Shown here in pieces: positions 27,401 through 36,743 of a stretch of 64,000 nt of DNA. Position numbers and translations under genes: made by a program. Source of the stretch: an uncultured Bacteroidota bacterium (lineage in GTDB: Bacteria > Bacteroidota > Bacteroidia > Flavobacteriales > Flavobacteriaceae); NCBI GenBank assembly GCA_903902795.1, contig CAIUWH010000071.1, forward strand, positions 1-64,000, written 5' to 3'. Positions within the stretch are counted from its first letter, which is position 1. Each line of letters starts with the position of its first letter. Under the pieces are notes generated by a model. The model was not told the DNA's origin, searched no databases, and saw nothing but the letters and a program-made list of their open reading frames with translations.

Positions 27401-27610
27401 CGCAAACAGCGAGAAAAATGCTCCCATCATCTGGTATAATGGCGCTCCTGGCGGATGTCCTACTTGTAATTTGGCCGAAGTAGCGATGTATTCACCGCAG
27501 TCCCAAAAACTCATAGTGGGTTCAACAGTCAACGTATAGGTGACCAATGCAATCGAAAAAGCAACCCAGCCTAATACGGTATTCCACTTTTTAAAGTTAA
27601 ATGTTGTCAT
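24410..27610 (-). CDS. DUF2723 large membrane protein (putative glycosyltransferase-like)
   Basis: AFSIALVTYTLTVEPTMSFWDCGEYIATSAKLQVGHPPGAPLYQMMGAFFSL is typical of DUF2723. Confidence 0.9.
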   Translation of the reverse strand: MTTFNFKKWNTVLGWVAFSIALVTYTLTVEPTMSFWDCGEYIATSAKLQVGHPPGAPLYQMMGAFFSLFAIGKENIALMVNMMSVFSSAFTILFMFWSSTIVLRKVVSNYTELNKDNLVAILGSSFIGALTFTFSDSFWYNAVEAEVYAMATLFIALLFWLGLRWEQDMNSPRGNRWLLLISLIVGLSFGVHFMALLTLPSIGFLYFFKQYPKVTVKNFIVANVVIVAILLFIFKLLLPYTLGFFGKSEIFFVNTLGLPFDSGTFIMFALIIGFFYFGLQYTKKKQQAFYNTILLCVLFVLIGFSTWLMLPIRANANTPINENKPSDAAEVLAYYNREQYGVNPLFYGPQYTDTFAGLDPTTPYLDKAPNYERNYKTGKYEIVNNYKNAVQNSDDAHKAILPRLWSTEHTENYITFTRPPEFRIKAELSEEQELLDIVAEFRQAYASNKIDNDGYVAFLRAYGEYLEIEKPKTWDNLQFMVEYQFGYMYGRYLLWNFVGRQNDIQGKYDNLDGNWLSGITFLDEIHLGPQSNLPEDIANNKGRNVYYFLPFILGLIGLMYHIQREKKTFYVLLALFLFTGLALKIYLNERPFEPRERDYALVGSFYVFAMWVGFGVYAIYEIIKDKIAAKIAAPLTIAVCLVASPILMATQNWDDHDRSNKYTALAMAKAYLDSCEPNAILYTIGDNDTFPLWYAQEIEGYRTDVKVCCTSLLMTDWYVDQMKMKTYDSKGLPISFEHNQYVDGTRDYILFSDQVKSRWDLNDFLNFAKSEDPKTKIELQSGQMANFFPTNKVRIPIDKNAVIKHKVVHPKYNDSIVPYIDIDIDGSALYKNRLIMLDILNNNNWERPTYFTGGSFGDEDYLWMKDYLQLDGMVYKLVPVKTKVDKENPFDLGQVDSDIMYNLVQKWTWGNGERTDIYHDPETRKNSISSRNNLSRLMYQLIQDGKNDKAKKIIEMSLTKMPIDYYGYYTAVDPFADGYYKVGESAKARELLKKLMKKYQQNLMYYKQFNAADQNFMASDIYTDVERYRNLLTIMKDNNDQSFYNENKGTFNTFVTMYEQFGLEKE

Positions 27611-27733
27611 AAATCGTTGTTCGGATTTGATTTTTAATATTGTGCAAAGAAACTATTTTTTTAACGAATGTGATAAAATGCGGTTGATAAAATTTTCACA
27701 AATCAGGTATTGAATAGTTTGCAGTGGCTTTGT

Positions 27734-28423
27734 TTATTCTGTTATTTTGAATTCGATACCTATGAAGCGAATGCTTTCAATTCGAATGCAATCGTCTTCT
27801 TGAAAGTACTTCCGAATCTTACTGATATATACATCCATACTTCTGCCTGAGAAATAATCATCGGTATTCCAAATGGCTTTTAATATTTGCTCTCTTTTGA
27901 TCAGCTGATTCTTGTGATGGTAAAAGAAGTCAATTAAAGCCGCTTCTTTTTCGGTGAGCTGTTGCGATTGATTGTCCCATTCTAAACACATTCGATTGGT
28001 GTCAAAAATGTACTTCCCAATGGGATAATTTTGTCTACTTATTATTTTCTTCGGATAAAACTCGCTTCTTTTTAAAATATTGTACATTCGTAAAATGAGT
28101 TCATCTACATCAAAGGGTTTTACGATGTAATCGTCGGCGCCTAATTGTAATCCTTTTATTTTGTCTTCTTTTAATTTCTTTGCTGTCAGAAATACAAAAG
28201 GCACATCAGGATTAATTTCTTGTATGTTTTCGGCAAGGGTAAATCCGTCCATTTCGGGCATCATCACATCCAACAAACACAAATCGAAAGAATGGGTTGT
28301 AAACAATTCCAATGCTTTTTTGCCATTTTCTGCCAAAATCACTTCAAAACCATTTAATTCCAAATACTGTTGTAGCACGATTGAAAAATCGAGATCATCT
28401 TCGGCCAAAAGAACTTTCTTCAT
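27734..28423 (-). CDS. OmpR-family response regulator
   Basis: Receiver domain (LLDVMMPEMDGFTLAE, GADDYIVKPFDVDEL) plus winged-helix DNA-binding domain. Confidence 0.95.
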   Translation of the reverse strand: MKKVLLAEDDLDFSIVLQQYLELNGFEVILAENGKKALELFTTHSFDLCLLDVMMPEMDGFTLAENIQEINPDVPFVFLTAKKLKEDKIKGLQLGADDYIVKPFDVDELILRMYNILKRSEFYPKKIISRQNYPIGKYIFDTNRMCLEWDNQSQQLTEKEAALIDFFYHHKNQLIKREQILKAIWNTDDYFSGRSMDVYISKIRKYFQEDDCIRIESIRFIGIEFKITE

Positions 28424-28428
28424 GTGAA

Positions 28429-29793
28429 TTACATTGCTGATGGTACTAGTAATGTCAATCGAGTGCCTTTACCCAAATCACTCACCAAGTCGATACTTCC
28501 TTTGTGGGCCTTTATAATTTGATCAACATAGTATAATCCTAATCCCAATCCTTTAGTAGTATGGACGTTGCCTTTTTCTACCCGATAAAACTTGTCGAAA
28601 AGCAGGTTTTGTTTGCTTTTTTCTATGCCCATTCCGTTGTCTTCAATGCTAATACTGAACAGATTGTTTTGAAGTTTAGTTGAAACAAAAATAGTCGTAC
28701 TGCCATATTTTACTGCGTTTTCCAATACATTTAAAATTGCGGTCGTCAGGTGAAAAGTATCTAAGGTCAACATCGGTGACTCCGAACAAAAATCGGTTTC
28801 AAGCACGGTTTCATGATGTGCTAGTTTGAAATCGGCAATGACGGTGTTTAAGAAAGTATGAGCATTTATTTTTTGTTTTTGCAATTCGATTTCTTCATGA
28901 CCTAATGAATTGTTCAGCACTTGGTCAATAAGATGCTGTAAACGTTCGTTTTGTCGATTGATGGTGTGTAGCAATTGATTGTAAATTTCTTCATTTTCTT
29001 TGATGTCTTTCCTTTCTAAAATTTTGGTGGACACCGAAAGTGTGGTGAGTGGTGTTTTTAGTTCGTGCGTAATGTTGTTGATGAAATCGGTTTTGATGTC
29101 ACTGATTTTTTTCTGCTTGATTAAGGCTTTGATGGTGATGACAAAAATACTTATAAGCGTCAGAATCAATACAAAGGAAAAGAGTAGTAGTGACGACATC
29201 CTTTTAAAAACGATAAGTTCCCAGTTTTTTACGGAAACGTATAACGCATCTTCAGTCAGCAATTTATAAGTGGAGTTACCGGCATCTGAACTAGTTGTTC
29301 CCACGTAATTCCGAATCAGAAATGCATCGTCTAAAGAAGCCAAATTGCCGTAGATCATGTTTTCAATGAGAGGTTTTTCGGCAAAAAGAGTATCGGCTTG
29401 CTTGGTGTTGTTATACATCACAAACTTGTTGAGGACAACAGCAAAATGGATGGATAATTCAGGGAACTCTTTTTCGAATTCGCTTTGCAAACGTGCGGTG
29501 AGTTGGTCTTTAAATTGGTTTTGAAGTAACTCTTGCTTGATTTGTTCTCCGTTGCTTTTATCTACTGTATAGTTCTCAGCTAATTTTTTATACAACACAT
29601 CTTTTTTATGGAACAGACTACTGTCGAGATCACTGTAGTCGTTGGTGATTTTGCTCAATCGGTCTTTTACTTCGAGCCGAAATTGAGCTACTTTATAGCG
29701 ATAGGTCGTTTTTACCAAATACAATTGTATAAAGCACAACGCTACTAAAGCGAAGGTGGAAAGAGCAATCAGTATGTTTATTTTGTGCTTCAT
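28429..29793 (-). CDS. Sensor histidine kinase
   Basis: Two TM helices, H-box NNITHELKTPLTTLSVSTKILERK, N-box, GLGLGLYYVDQIIKAHKG. Confidence 0.95.
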   Translation of the reverse strand: MKHKINILIALSTFALVALCFIQLYLVKTTYRYKVAQFRLEVKDRLSKITNDYSDLDSSLFHKKDVLYKKLAENYTVDKSNGEQIKQELLQNQFKDQLTARLQSEFEKEFPELSIHFAVVLNKFVMYNNTKQADTLFAEKPLIENMIYGNLASLDDAFLIRNYVGTTSSDAGNSTYKLLTEDALYVSVKNWELIVFKRMSSLLLFSFVLILTLISIFVITIKALIKQKKISDIKTDFINNITHELKTPLTTLSVSTKILERKDIKENEEIYNQLLHTINRQNERLQHLIDQVLNNSLGHEEIELQKQKINAHTFLNTVIADFKLAHHETVLETDFCSESPMLTLDTFHLTTAILNVLENAVKYGSTTIFVSTKLQNNLFSISIEDNGMGIEKSKQNLLFDKFYRVEKGNVHTTKGLGLGLYYVDQIIKAHKGSIDLVSDLGKGTRLTLLVPSAM

Positions 29794-30018
29794 GGTCGTA
29801 ATTCGAATTCAAAAATAAGAGGATTTATTGTAAAAACAGCTTTTTATAGTAGTATTAACCTACGATTAACTTTCGAAGCAGTTCAGATTGGATTTTATTG
29901 AATCTATTTTGTTTGAAGGAAAATAATAGAAGATGAAATAGTTACCCGTTCAAACTTACAAAAGAAAGATAATTGTAATAAAAACCATTGAAATGTTTGC
30001 TTAAAAAAAAATTTGTAT

Positions 30019-30026
30019 TAAATTTG
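30019..30026 (+). promoter_or_regulatory. tRNA-Gln promoter element TAAATTTG (TTTG at 29996-29999 as upstream element)
   Basis: TAnnTTTG with 19-nt spacing to upstream TTTG. Confidence 0.65.
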
Positions 30027-30046
30027 CACCCGCATTCAAGTTTTAT

Positions 30047-30117
30047 TGGTCTATGGTGTAATGGTAACACAACTGTTTTTGGTGCAGTCTTTCAAGGTTC
30101 GAGTCCTTGTAGACCAA
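30047..30117 (+). tRNA. tRNA-Gln (anticodon TTG)
   Basis: TGGTCTA...TAGACCA acceptor stem, ACTGT-TTTTGGT-GCAGT anticodon arm, GGTTCGAGTCC T-arm. Confidence 0.93.
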
Positions 30118-30355
30118 CAAAATAATCCCAGCTAAAAGGCTGGGATTTTTTGTTTGTAGAAGGCGAGAAGTTTATCCCGATAACGCAGTGAATCGGGAAG
30201 TCCTTGTAGACCAACAAAATAATCCTAGCCTTTCAGCTAGGATTTTTTGTTTGTACAAGGCGAGAAGTTTATCCCGAAAACGCAGTGAATCGGGAAGTCC
30301 TTGTAGACCAACAAAATAATCCCAGCTAAAAGGCTGGGATTTTTTGTTTACCTAG
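30102..30355 (+). repeat. 97-bp tandem repeat carrying tRNA-Gln 3' end plus terminator hairpin (2 full units and one partial)
   Basis: AGTCCTTGTAGACCAACAAAATAATCC starts at 30102, 30199 and 30296, spaced exactly 97 bp. Confidence 0.95.
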
Positions 30356-30388
30356 TAAGGTACTTATTCCGAAATTTGATGATATAAA

Positions 30389-30419
30389 AAAACCTCGCAA
30401 TTTCTTGAGAGGTTTTTTC
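30389..30419 (-). terminator. Intrinsic terminator for the universal stress protein gene (AAACCTC...GAGGTTT)
   Basis: Stem-loop with A/T tails downstream of the minus-strand gene. Confidence 0.7.
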
Positions 30420-30435
30420 GTATTTAGTTTGGCAG

Positions 30436-31260
30436 TTAAATTTTAAACGTCACCACTGGGCGCGTTGCGTGATTGACTAAGTCTTCACTGATGCTTCCAT
30501 TAAAAAAGTGAGATAGTCCTTTTCTTCCGTGTGTACTCATTCCAATTAAATCGGCGTTGATACTATTAGAAAAATTCAGAACGCCTTTTTCAACATTGGT
30601 TTCGTTATAAATGTGAGTTTTGTATTTGTTTACACTAAAGTTGGATATAAATTTAGTCATGATCTCTTCTGAAAGAGAAGTTGGTTTGAAATCATTTGGT
30701 GTATTAATCATAGCCAAGTGCAAGGTAGCATCAAATTTATTAGCAAAATCGACTACTTTTTCAAATGGTTTTTTGATTTCATCAGAAAAGTCAGACGCGA
30801 ATACGAAATCATTTACTTGGAAATTCGGTTCATCTTTTTTGATGATTAATACTGGTACTTCTGAGTTTCTAACGACTTTTTCAGCATTAGAACCAATAAA
30901 CATTTCTTTGTAACCACTAGCGCCATGTGAACCCATTACGATTAAATCTACATTGTTTTTCTGACTTATTTTTAAAATTCCGTCAAAAGCCAATTCGAAC
31001 TGAACCACTTGAGAAACATTCAAACCGTCTAAATAATCTTCGTCCATCAAATCGTCTAATCGAGAGATAGCTGCATTTTTAAAAAACATAATTTCAGGAA
31101 TGTCCTTACCTGAACCAATGGCGTCACCAGCTTGATGAGGTAGTTCCAACATATGCAACAATATAATTTCACCATTGTTTTTTCTTGCAATTTGAGCAGC
31201 TACTTTCAAAGCATACTCAGCGTGCTTAGAAAAGTCTGTAGGAATTAAAATTTTTTTCAT
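30436..31260 (-). CDS. Tandem-domain universal stress protein (UspA family)
   Basis: MKKILIPTDFSKHAEYALKVA; IVMGSHGASG and IGMSTHGRKGLSHFFNGSISEDLVNHATRPVV; start trimmed to 31260. Confidence 0.93.
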   Translation of the reverse strand: MKKILIPTDFSKHAEYALKVAAQIARKNNGEIILLHMLELPHQAGDAIGSGKDIPEIMFFKNAAISRLDDLMDEDYLDGLNVSQVVQFELAFDGILKISQKNNVDLIVMGSHGASGYKEMFIGSNAEKVVRNSEVPVLIIKKDEPNFQVNDFVFASDFSDEIKKPFEKVVDFANKFDATLHLAMINTPNDFKPTSLSEEIMTKFISNFSVNKYKTHIYNETNVEKGVLNFSNSINADLIGMSTHGRKGLSHFFNGSISEDLVNHATRPVVTFKI

Positions 31261-31364
31261 AAAGATTGATATAAGATATTGATTTTTGTTGTTGTTTTTA
31301 ACTTGATAAAGATAAGGATTTTTTTTAAGATTCATAAATGATATTTGTCATTAAAAAAAAATTG

Positions 31365-31372
31365 TATATTTG
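31365..31372 (+). promoter_or_regulatory. rimP-nusA-infB promoter element TATATTTG
   Basis: TAnnTTTG; upstream TTTG at 31344-31347. Confidence 0.65.
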
Positions 31373-31402
31373 CACGGTTATTTATCATCAAAATTAAATA
31401 AT

Positions 31403-31427
31403 GAGGGAAGCATTGCTTCCCTCTTTT
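31403..31427 (+). promoter_or_regulatory. Terminator-like hairpin (AGGGAAGC-att-GCTTCCCT + CTTTTT) in rimP leader
   Basis: Perfect 8-bp GC-containing stem followed by U-rich run, between promoter and rimP start. Confidence 0.6.
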
Positions 31428-31436
31428 TATAGAAAT

Positions 31437-31904
31437 ATGACATTTAAAGATCGAGTTACCGAATTGTTGCACGAAGGGTTGAAAGTAAAACCGTCGATTT
31501 TCCTCATAGATATGGACGTTGATGGCTCAAACAAAATAAGCATTACTTTGGACGGTGATTATGGAGTAACTCTTCAGGACTGTATTGATATTAGCAAAGC
31601 AGTAGATCAACATTTAGATCGAGAAGAAGTCGATTTTTCGCTCGAAGTTGCTTCGTGCGGGGTGTCATCACCGCTGAAATTAACACGTCAGTATAAAAAA
31701 AATATCGGCAGAACGTTGAAAGTAAAAACTGAAACCGAAAAGATTGAAGCGCTTTTGGAAGCAGCAGATGATGAAAAAATAACATTGACTTGGTCGGCCC
31801 GAGAACCCAAAAAAATAGGTAAAGGAAAAGAAACAGTTGTAAAAAAAGTTGAAATTCCATACCAGGATATTAAAGAAGCAGTTGTTACGATAAATTTTAA
31901 TTAA
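31437..31904 (+). CDS. rimP: Ribosome maturation factor RimP
   Basis: [56 protein letters not shown]; position upstream of nusA. Confidence 0.93.
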   Translation: MTFKDRVTELLHEGLKVKPSIFLIDMDVDGSNKISITLDGDYGVTLQDCIDISKAVDQHLDREEVDFSLEVASCGVSSPLKLTRQYKKNIGRTLKVKTETEKIEALLEAADDEKITLTWSAREPKKIGKGKETVVKKVEIPYQDIKEAVVTINFN

Positions 31905-31913
31905 AAAAGAAGA

Positions 31914-33158
31914 ATGGAAAATATTGCATTAATCGAATCATTTTCAGAGTTTAAAGATGATAAACTTATTGATCGAGTAACGCTTATGGCGATTTTGGAA
32001 GACGTTTTTAGAAATGCCTTGAAAAAGAAATATGGTTCAGACGATAATTTTGACATCATCATCAATCCGGATAAAGGAGATATGGAGATTTGGAGAAATA
32101 GGGTCGTGGTCGCAGACGGCGAAGTAGAAGACGAAAACCAAGAAATTGAACTTTCTCAAGCTCGAAAAATTGAGCCAGATTTTGAAGTTGGTGAAGATGT
32201 TTCAGAAGAAGTGAAATTAATCGACTTAGGAAGAAGAGCAATTTTGGCTTTGCGTCAAAATTTGATTTCAAAAATCCACGAGCACGATAACACTAATCTT
32301 TATAAACAATTTAAAGATTTAATAGGCGAAATTTATACTGCAGAGGTGCATCACGTTCGTCCAAGAGTTGTAATTTTGGTAGATGATGATGGAAACGAAA
32401 TTGTGTTGCCAAAAGAAAAACAAATTCCTTCTGATTTTTTCAGAAAAGGAGACAATGTAAAAGGAATCATTGAAAATGTTGAATTGAAAGGAAATAAACC
32501 TCAAATTATAATGTCTAGAACAGCTCCTGCTTTCCTGGAAAAACTATTTGAGCAAGAAATTCCTGAAGTTTTTGACGGTTTAATTACTATTAAAAATGTG
32601 GTACGAATTCCCGGTGAAAAAGCGAAAGTAGCTGTGGATTCATACGATGATCGTATTGATCCAGTTGGTGCTTGTGTTGGAATGAAAGGATCTAGAATTC
32701 ATGGAATCGTAAGAGAATTAGGTAACGAAAATATCGACGTTATCAATTATACAAGCAACATTCAATTGTATATTACTCGTGCGTTAAGTCCAGCCAAAGT
32801 ATCTTCTATTAAAATAGACGAAGAGCAAAAAAGAGCTGAAGTATTTTTGAAGTTAGAAGAAGTTTCTAAAGCGATTGGTCGAGGCGGTCACAACATCAAG
32901 TTGGCGGGTCAATTGACAGGATATGAACTAGATGTAATTAGAGAAGGTAGCACTATCGAAGACGAAGATGATGTTGAATTAACAGAATTCTCTGACGAAA
33001 TTGACGGATGGGTAATTGATGAATTTGCTAAAATTGGTTTAGATACAGCACGAAGTATTCTGAAGCAAAATGTAGCTGATTTAGTAAGAAGAACCGATTT
33101 AGAAGAAGAGACCATTCAGGAAGTCATGAAAATTTTAAAAGAAGAATTCGAGAATTAA
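31914..33158 (+). CDS. nusA: Transcription termination/antitermination factor NusA
   Basis: S1/KH architecture; GACVGMKGSRIHGIVRELGNENIDVINYT. Confidence 0.97.
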   Translation: MENIALIESFSEFKDDKLIDRVTLMAILEDVFRNALKKKYGSDDNFDIIINPDKGDMEIWRNRVVVADGEVEDENQEIELSQARKIEPDFEVGEDVSEEVKLIDLGRRAILALRQNLISKIHEHDNTNLYKQFKDLIGEIYTAEVHHVRPRVVILVDDDGNEIVLPKEKQIPSDFFRKGDNVKGIIENVELKGNKPQIIMSRTAPAFLEKLFEQEIPEVFDGLITIKNVVRIPGEKAKVAVDSYDDRIDPVGACVGMKGSRIHGIVRELGNENIDVINYTSNIQLYITRALSPAKVSSIKIDEEQKRAEVFLKLEEVSKAIGRGGHNIKLAGQLTGYELDVIREGSTIEDEDDVELTEFSDEIDGWVIDEFAKIGLDTARSILKQNVADLVRRTDLEEETIQEVMKILKEEFEN

Positions 33159-33193
33159 TTCTCACAAACAATAAAAAAAATTAATACGATTTT

Positions 33194-35965
33194 ATGTCTG
33201 AAGGAAATATTAGAATAAACAAAGTTTTAAGGGAATTAAATATTTCTTTAGAAAGAGCTGTGGATTATCTAAAAGATAAAGGAATTGCGATTGAGGCAAG
33301 TCCAAACACAAAAATTTCTGATGATGTATATACAATTCTTTGTGGCCAATTTGCGGGCGACAAAGGAAATAAAGAAGCTTCTAAAGGAGTAAGTGAAGAG
33401 ATTAGAAAAGAAAAAGAAGCACTTCGTATTGAGCGAGAAAAAGAAATCGAAGAAAAAAGAAAACAAGAAGAAGACCGCCAACGCCAAGAAGTAATTAAAG
33501 CGAAAGCGGTAGTTACAGGTCCGAGACAAGTTGGTAAAATTGAACTCGAAGTCAAAGCGCCTGCAGCGGCTAAACCTTTAGTAACTCCTCCTCCAGTTCA
33601 AGAAGTTCCTCAATCAAAGCCCGCAGTTTCGCTGAAAAAAGAATCAGAGCCAACTAGTGCTGAACAGCCGAAAGTGGCAGCTCCAAAGGCTGAAAATCCA
33701 CAAGTAGAAGATGCTGCAGTTGATGCTCAAGAAGAAACACACGAAACACAATACCAAAGTTTAACAGGGCCAAAAATCACAGGTCAAACAATTGATTTGT
33801 CTCAATTCAACAAGCCAAAAAAGAAAAAAGAAGAACCAAAAATTACTGCGAACAAACCCGGCGATGCAAAGCCAGGGGATACAAAACCTGGAGATAACAA
33901 AAATAAACGAAAGCGAATTCCCCCAAAACCAGGTGAAAATAAACCAGGAACGGCTGGAGCAGCAGCAGGAGTAAACAGACCTGGGGCGAATAAGTTCGGC
34001 CCAAAAACAGGAGATTTTCAAAAAGGAAATCGTCCCGCTATTGTTCAGAAAGTTGAACCTACAGAGGAGGAAGTAAAAAACCAAATCAAAGAAACCTTAG
34101 AGCGTCTTCAAGGCAAAGGGTCAAAATCAAAAGCAGCCAAATACAGAAGAGATAAAAGAGATTCGCACCGTCAGCGTACTGATGATGAACAAAAAGCAAT
34201 CGAAGAAGGTAGCAAAACCATTAAAGTGACCGAGTTCGTTACCGTTGGTGAAGTTGCAACGATGATGGATGTGCCGATTACCAAAGTAATTGGAACGTGT
34301 ATGGCATTGGGAATCATGGTTACCATGAACCAACGTCTGGATGCTGAAACCTTATCTATTGTTGCCGACGAGTTCGGGTATGAAGTAGAATTCATTACAA
34401 CGGATTTAGAAGATTCGATCGAATTGGTTGAAGATCGAGCAGAAGATTTAATCAATCGTGCGCCAATCGTAACAGTTATGGGTCACGTTGATCACGGTAA
34501 GACATCTTTACTGGATTACATCCGTAAGGAAAACGTAATTGCAGGTGAGTCGGGTGGAATTACCCAACACATCGGAGCGTATGCTGTAACATTAGACAAC
34601 GGTCAAAAAATAACATTCTTAGATACACCGGGTCACGAGGCGTTTACCGCAATGCGTGCGCGTGGTGCTCAAGTTACCGATATTGCCATCATTGTGGCTG
34701 CAGCCGATGACGACATCATGCCGCAAACGAAAGAAGCAATTAGTCATGCTCAAGCAGCAGGAGTTCCGATGATTTTTGCCATCAACAAAATTGATAAACC
34801 AGCAGCTAATCCTGAAAAAATAAAGGAACAATTAGCAGGTATGAATTTATTAGTTGAAGACTGGGGTGGAAAATACCAATCGCATGATATTTCTGCTAAA
34901 GTAGGAACAGGAGTAAAAGACTTATTGGAGAAAGTATTACTAGAAGCCGAGATATTAGATTTAAAGGCCAATCCGAAAAAACCAGCAGTTGGAACAGTAG
35001 TAGAAGCGCAATTGGATAAAGGACGCGGTTATGTAACTACGATTTTGGTTCAAGCCGGTACGTTAAAAGTAGGTGATTATGTTTTGGCCGGAAAAAACCA
35101 TGGTAAAATTAAAGCCATGTACGATGAAAGAGGTCACGCAGTTAAAGAAGCAGGTCCGTCAACACCTATATCAATTTTAGGTTTGGATGGTGCGCCAACT
35201 GCAGGAGATAAATTTAATTGTTTTGAAGACGAAAGAGAAGCCAAGCAGATTGCTGCAAAACGTACACAATTGATGCGTGAGCAATCGGTTCGAACACAAA
35301 AGCACATTACGCTTGCGGAAATCGGTCGAAGAATTGCTTTAGGACAATTTAAAGAATTAAACATTATCCTTAAAGGAGATGTGGATGGTTCGGTAGAAGC
35401 TCTGTCGGATTCATTTTCGAAATTATCTACCGAAGAAATCCAAATTAACATCATACATAAAGGAGTAGGAGCAATTACCGAATCAGACGTAATGTTAGCT
35501 TCTGCTTCAGATGCAATCATTATCGGATTCAACGTGCGTCCTGCTGGAAATGCAAAACAATTAGCCGATAAAGAAGAAATTGATATCCGTAACTATTCAA
35601 TTATTTACGATGCCATCGACGACTTAAAAGACGCTATGGAAGGAATGCTCTCTCCAGAAATGAAAGAAGAAATTACTGGTACAGCCGAAATCAGAGAAAT
35701 CTTTAAAGTTTCTAAAGTGGGAACTATTGCAGGTTGTATGGTTACAGATGGTAAAATATTCAGAAATTCTAAAATTCGTTTAATACGTGAAGGAGTTGTA
35801 ATTTACACAGGTGAATTGGCAACATTAAAACGATTTAAAGACGATGTAAAAGATGTTTCTAAAGGATATGATTGCGGAATTCAAATCAAGAATTACAATG
35901 ATATTGAGCAACTTGATTTAATCGAAGCGTTCCAAGAAGTAGAAGTAAAGAAAAAGTTGAAATAA
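33194..35965 (+). CDS. infB: Translation initiation factor IF-2
   Basis: [23 protein letters not shown] and full IF-2 domain order. Confidence 0.98.
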   Translation: MSEGNIRINKVLRELNISLERAVDYLKDKGIAIEASPNTKISDDVYTILCGQFAGDKGNKEASKGVSEEIRKEKEALRIEREKEIEEKRKQEEDRQRQEVIKAKAVVTGPRQVGKIELEVKAPAAAKPLVTPPPVQEVPQSKPAVSLKKESEPTSAEQPKVAAPKAENPQVEDAAVDAQEETHETQYQSLTGPKITGQTIDLSQFNKPKKKKEEPKITANKPGDAKPGDTKPGDNKNKRKRIPPKPGENKPGTAGAAAGVNRPGANKFGPKTGDFQKGNRPAIVQKVEPTEEEVKNQIKETLERLQGKGSKSKAAKYRRDKRDSHRQRTDDEQKAIEEGSKTIKVTEFVTVGEVATMMDVPITKVIGTCMALGIMVTMNQRLDAETLSIVADEFGYEVEFITTDLEDSIELVEDRAEDLINRAPIVTVMGHVDHGKTSLLDYIRKENVIAGESGGITQHIGAYAVTLDNGQKITFLDTPGHEAFTAMRARGAQVTDIAIIVAAADDDIMPQTKEAISHAQAAGVPMIFAINKIDKPAANPEKIKEQLAGMNLLVEDWGGKYQSHDISAKVGTGVKDLLEKVLLEAEILDLKANPKKPAVGTVVEAQLDKGRGYVTTILVQAGTLKVGDYVLAGKNHGKIKAMYDERGHAVKEAGPSTPISILGLDGAPTAGDKFNCFEDEREAKQIAAKRTQLMREQSVRTQKHITLAEIGRRIALGQFKELNIILKGDVDGSVEALSDSFSKLSTEEIQINIIHKGVGAITESDVMLASASDAIIIGFNVRPAGNAKQLADKEEIDIRNYSIIYDAIDDLKDAMEGMLSPEMKEEITGTAEIREIFKVSKVGTIAGCMVTDGKIFRNSKIRLIREGVVIYTGELATLKRFKDDVKDVSKGYDCGIQIKNYNDIEQLDLIEAFQEVEVKKKLK

Positions 35966-35973
35966 ATAAACAA

Positions 35974-36001
35974 ATCCCAATTAAAGTTGGGATTTTTTTT
36001 T
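35974..36001 (+). terminator. Intrinsic terminator after infB (AATCCCAA-ttaaag-TTGGGATTTTTTTT)
   Basis: 8-bp stem with U-tract. Confidence 0.85.
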
Positions 36002-36076
36002 GATGAATTACAAGAAATATTTTTTTTGCGATCTTGTCTATTCTTATATAATTGAAGAAGAAAAAAGGGAGAGGTT

Positions 36077-36463
36077 TTAATTCGGTTTGATAACAAACGC
36101 ATTTGGATATTTCTTTTTGATGGCCATTAAGTTGCGTTCGACTTCCATTCTAGTGTTGAAATTACCAACCCAAACTTTGTATAATGGCGTATTAAAAACA
36201 AGTGTGGCATCAAGCTCTTTGAATTCTTTTTTGAAGTCCAATAAAGCCTTTTTGGATTGGTCCATGTTGCCATTAAATACCTGAATTTTATACAAGTTAT
36301 TCGAAACAATCCCAGAGTTTATCTTTCGTTTTTCTTTTAACAACTGCTCAAATTTTGCGTCTTGTTTCACAACAGGTGATTGTCCAAATGCACAACTACT
36401 TTCATAAAAAAATACCGTAAAAAATGTAAAAATTAATAGTGATGTAGAGCGTGAATAATTCAT
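36077..36463 (-). CDS. SPOR-domain protein
   Basis: YKIQVFNGNMDQSKKALLDFKKEFKELDATLVFNTPLYKVWVGNFNTRMEVERNLMAIKKKYPNAFVIKPN. Confidence 0.88.
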   Translation of the reverse strand: MNYSRSTSLLIFTFFTVFFYESSCAFGQSPVVKQDAKFEQLLKEKRKINSGIVSNNLYKIQVFNGNMDQSKKALLDFKKEFKELDATLVFNTPLYKVWVGNFNTRMEVERNLMAIKKKYPNAFVIKPN

Positions 36464-36743
36464 AATATGTTGATTTTAATGCAAATGTACTACTTCTTCC
36501 ATAATTCAAAAACTATATTGTTATTTAGAATTAATATAAATTATGAATTAAGATATATTTAAGGTTTTGAGAATAATTGATAAGTCGTATTTTTGTGCAA
36601 GTTTTTAAAAAAGCGTATTGTCTTTTCTACATTTAATTGAAAAAACCGTACCACAATTTTGTAAATTATCATTTACTGTAAAAATACATTAAGGGTCTTT
36701 CTAAAAATGTATTTTATGTGATTTGAAAAAATTATATTAACAC

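Noticed and set aside
30102-30355. 97-bp array considered as CRISPR or extra tRNA genes
   Set aside because: Only three units; units contain just the tRNA 3' end, lacking D- and anticodon arms, and no unique spacers or cas genes.
33840-33960. PGD/PGE repeats in infB
   Set aside because: Lies in the normally variable IF-2 N-terminal linker; ordinary.
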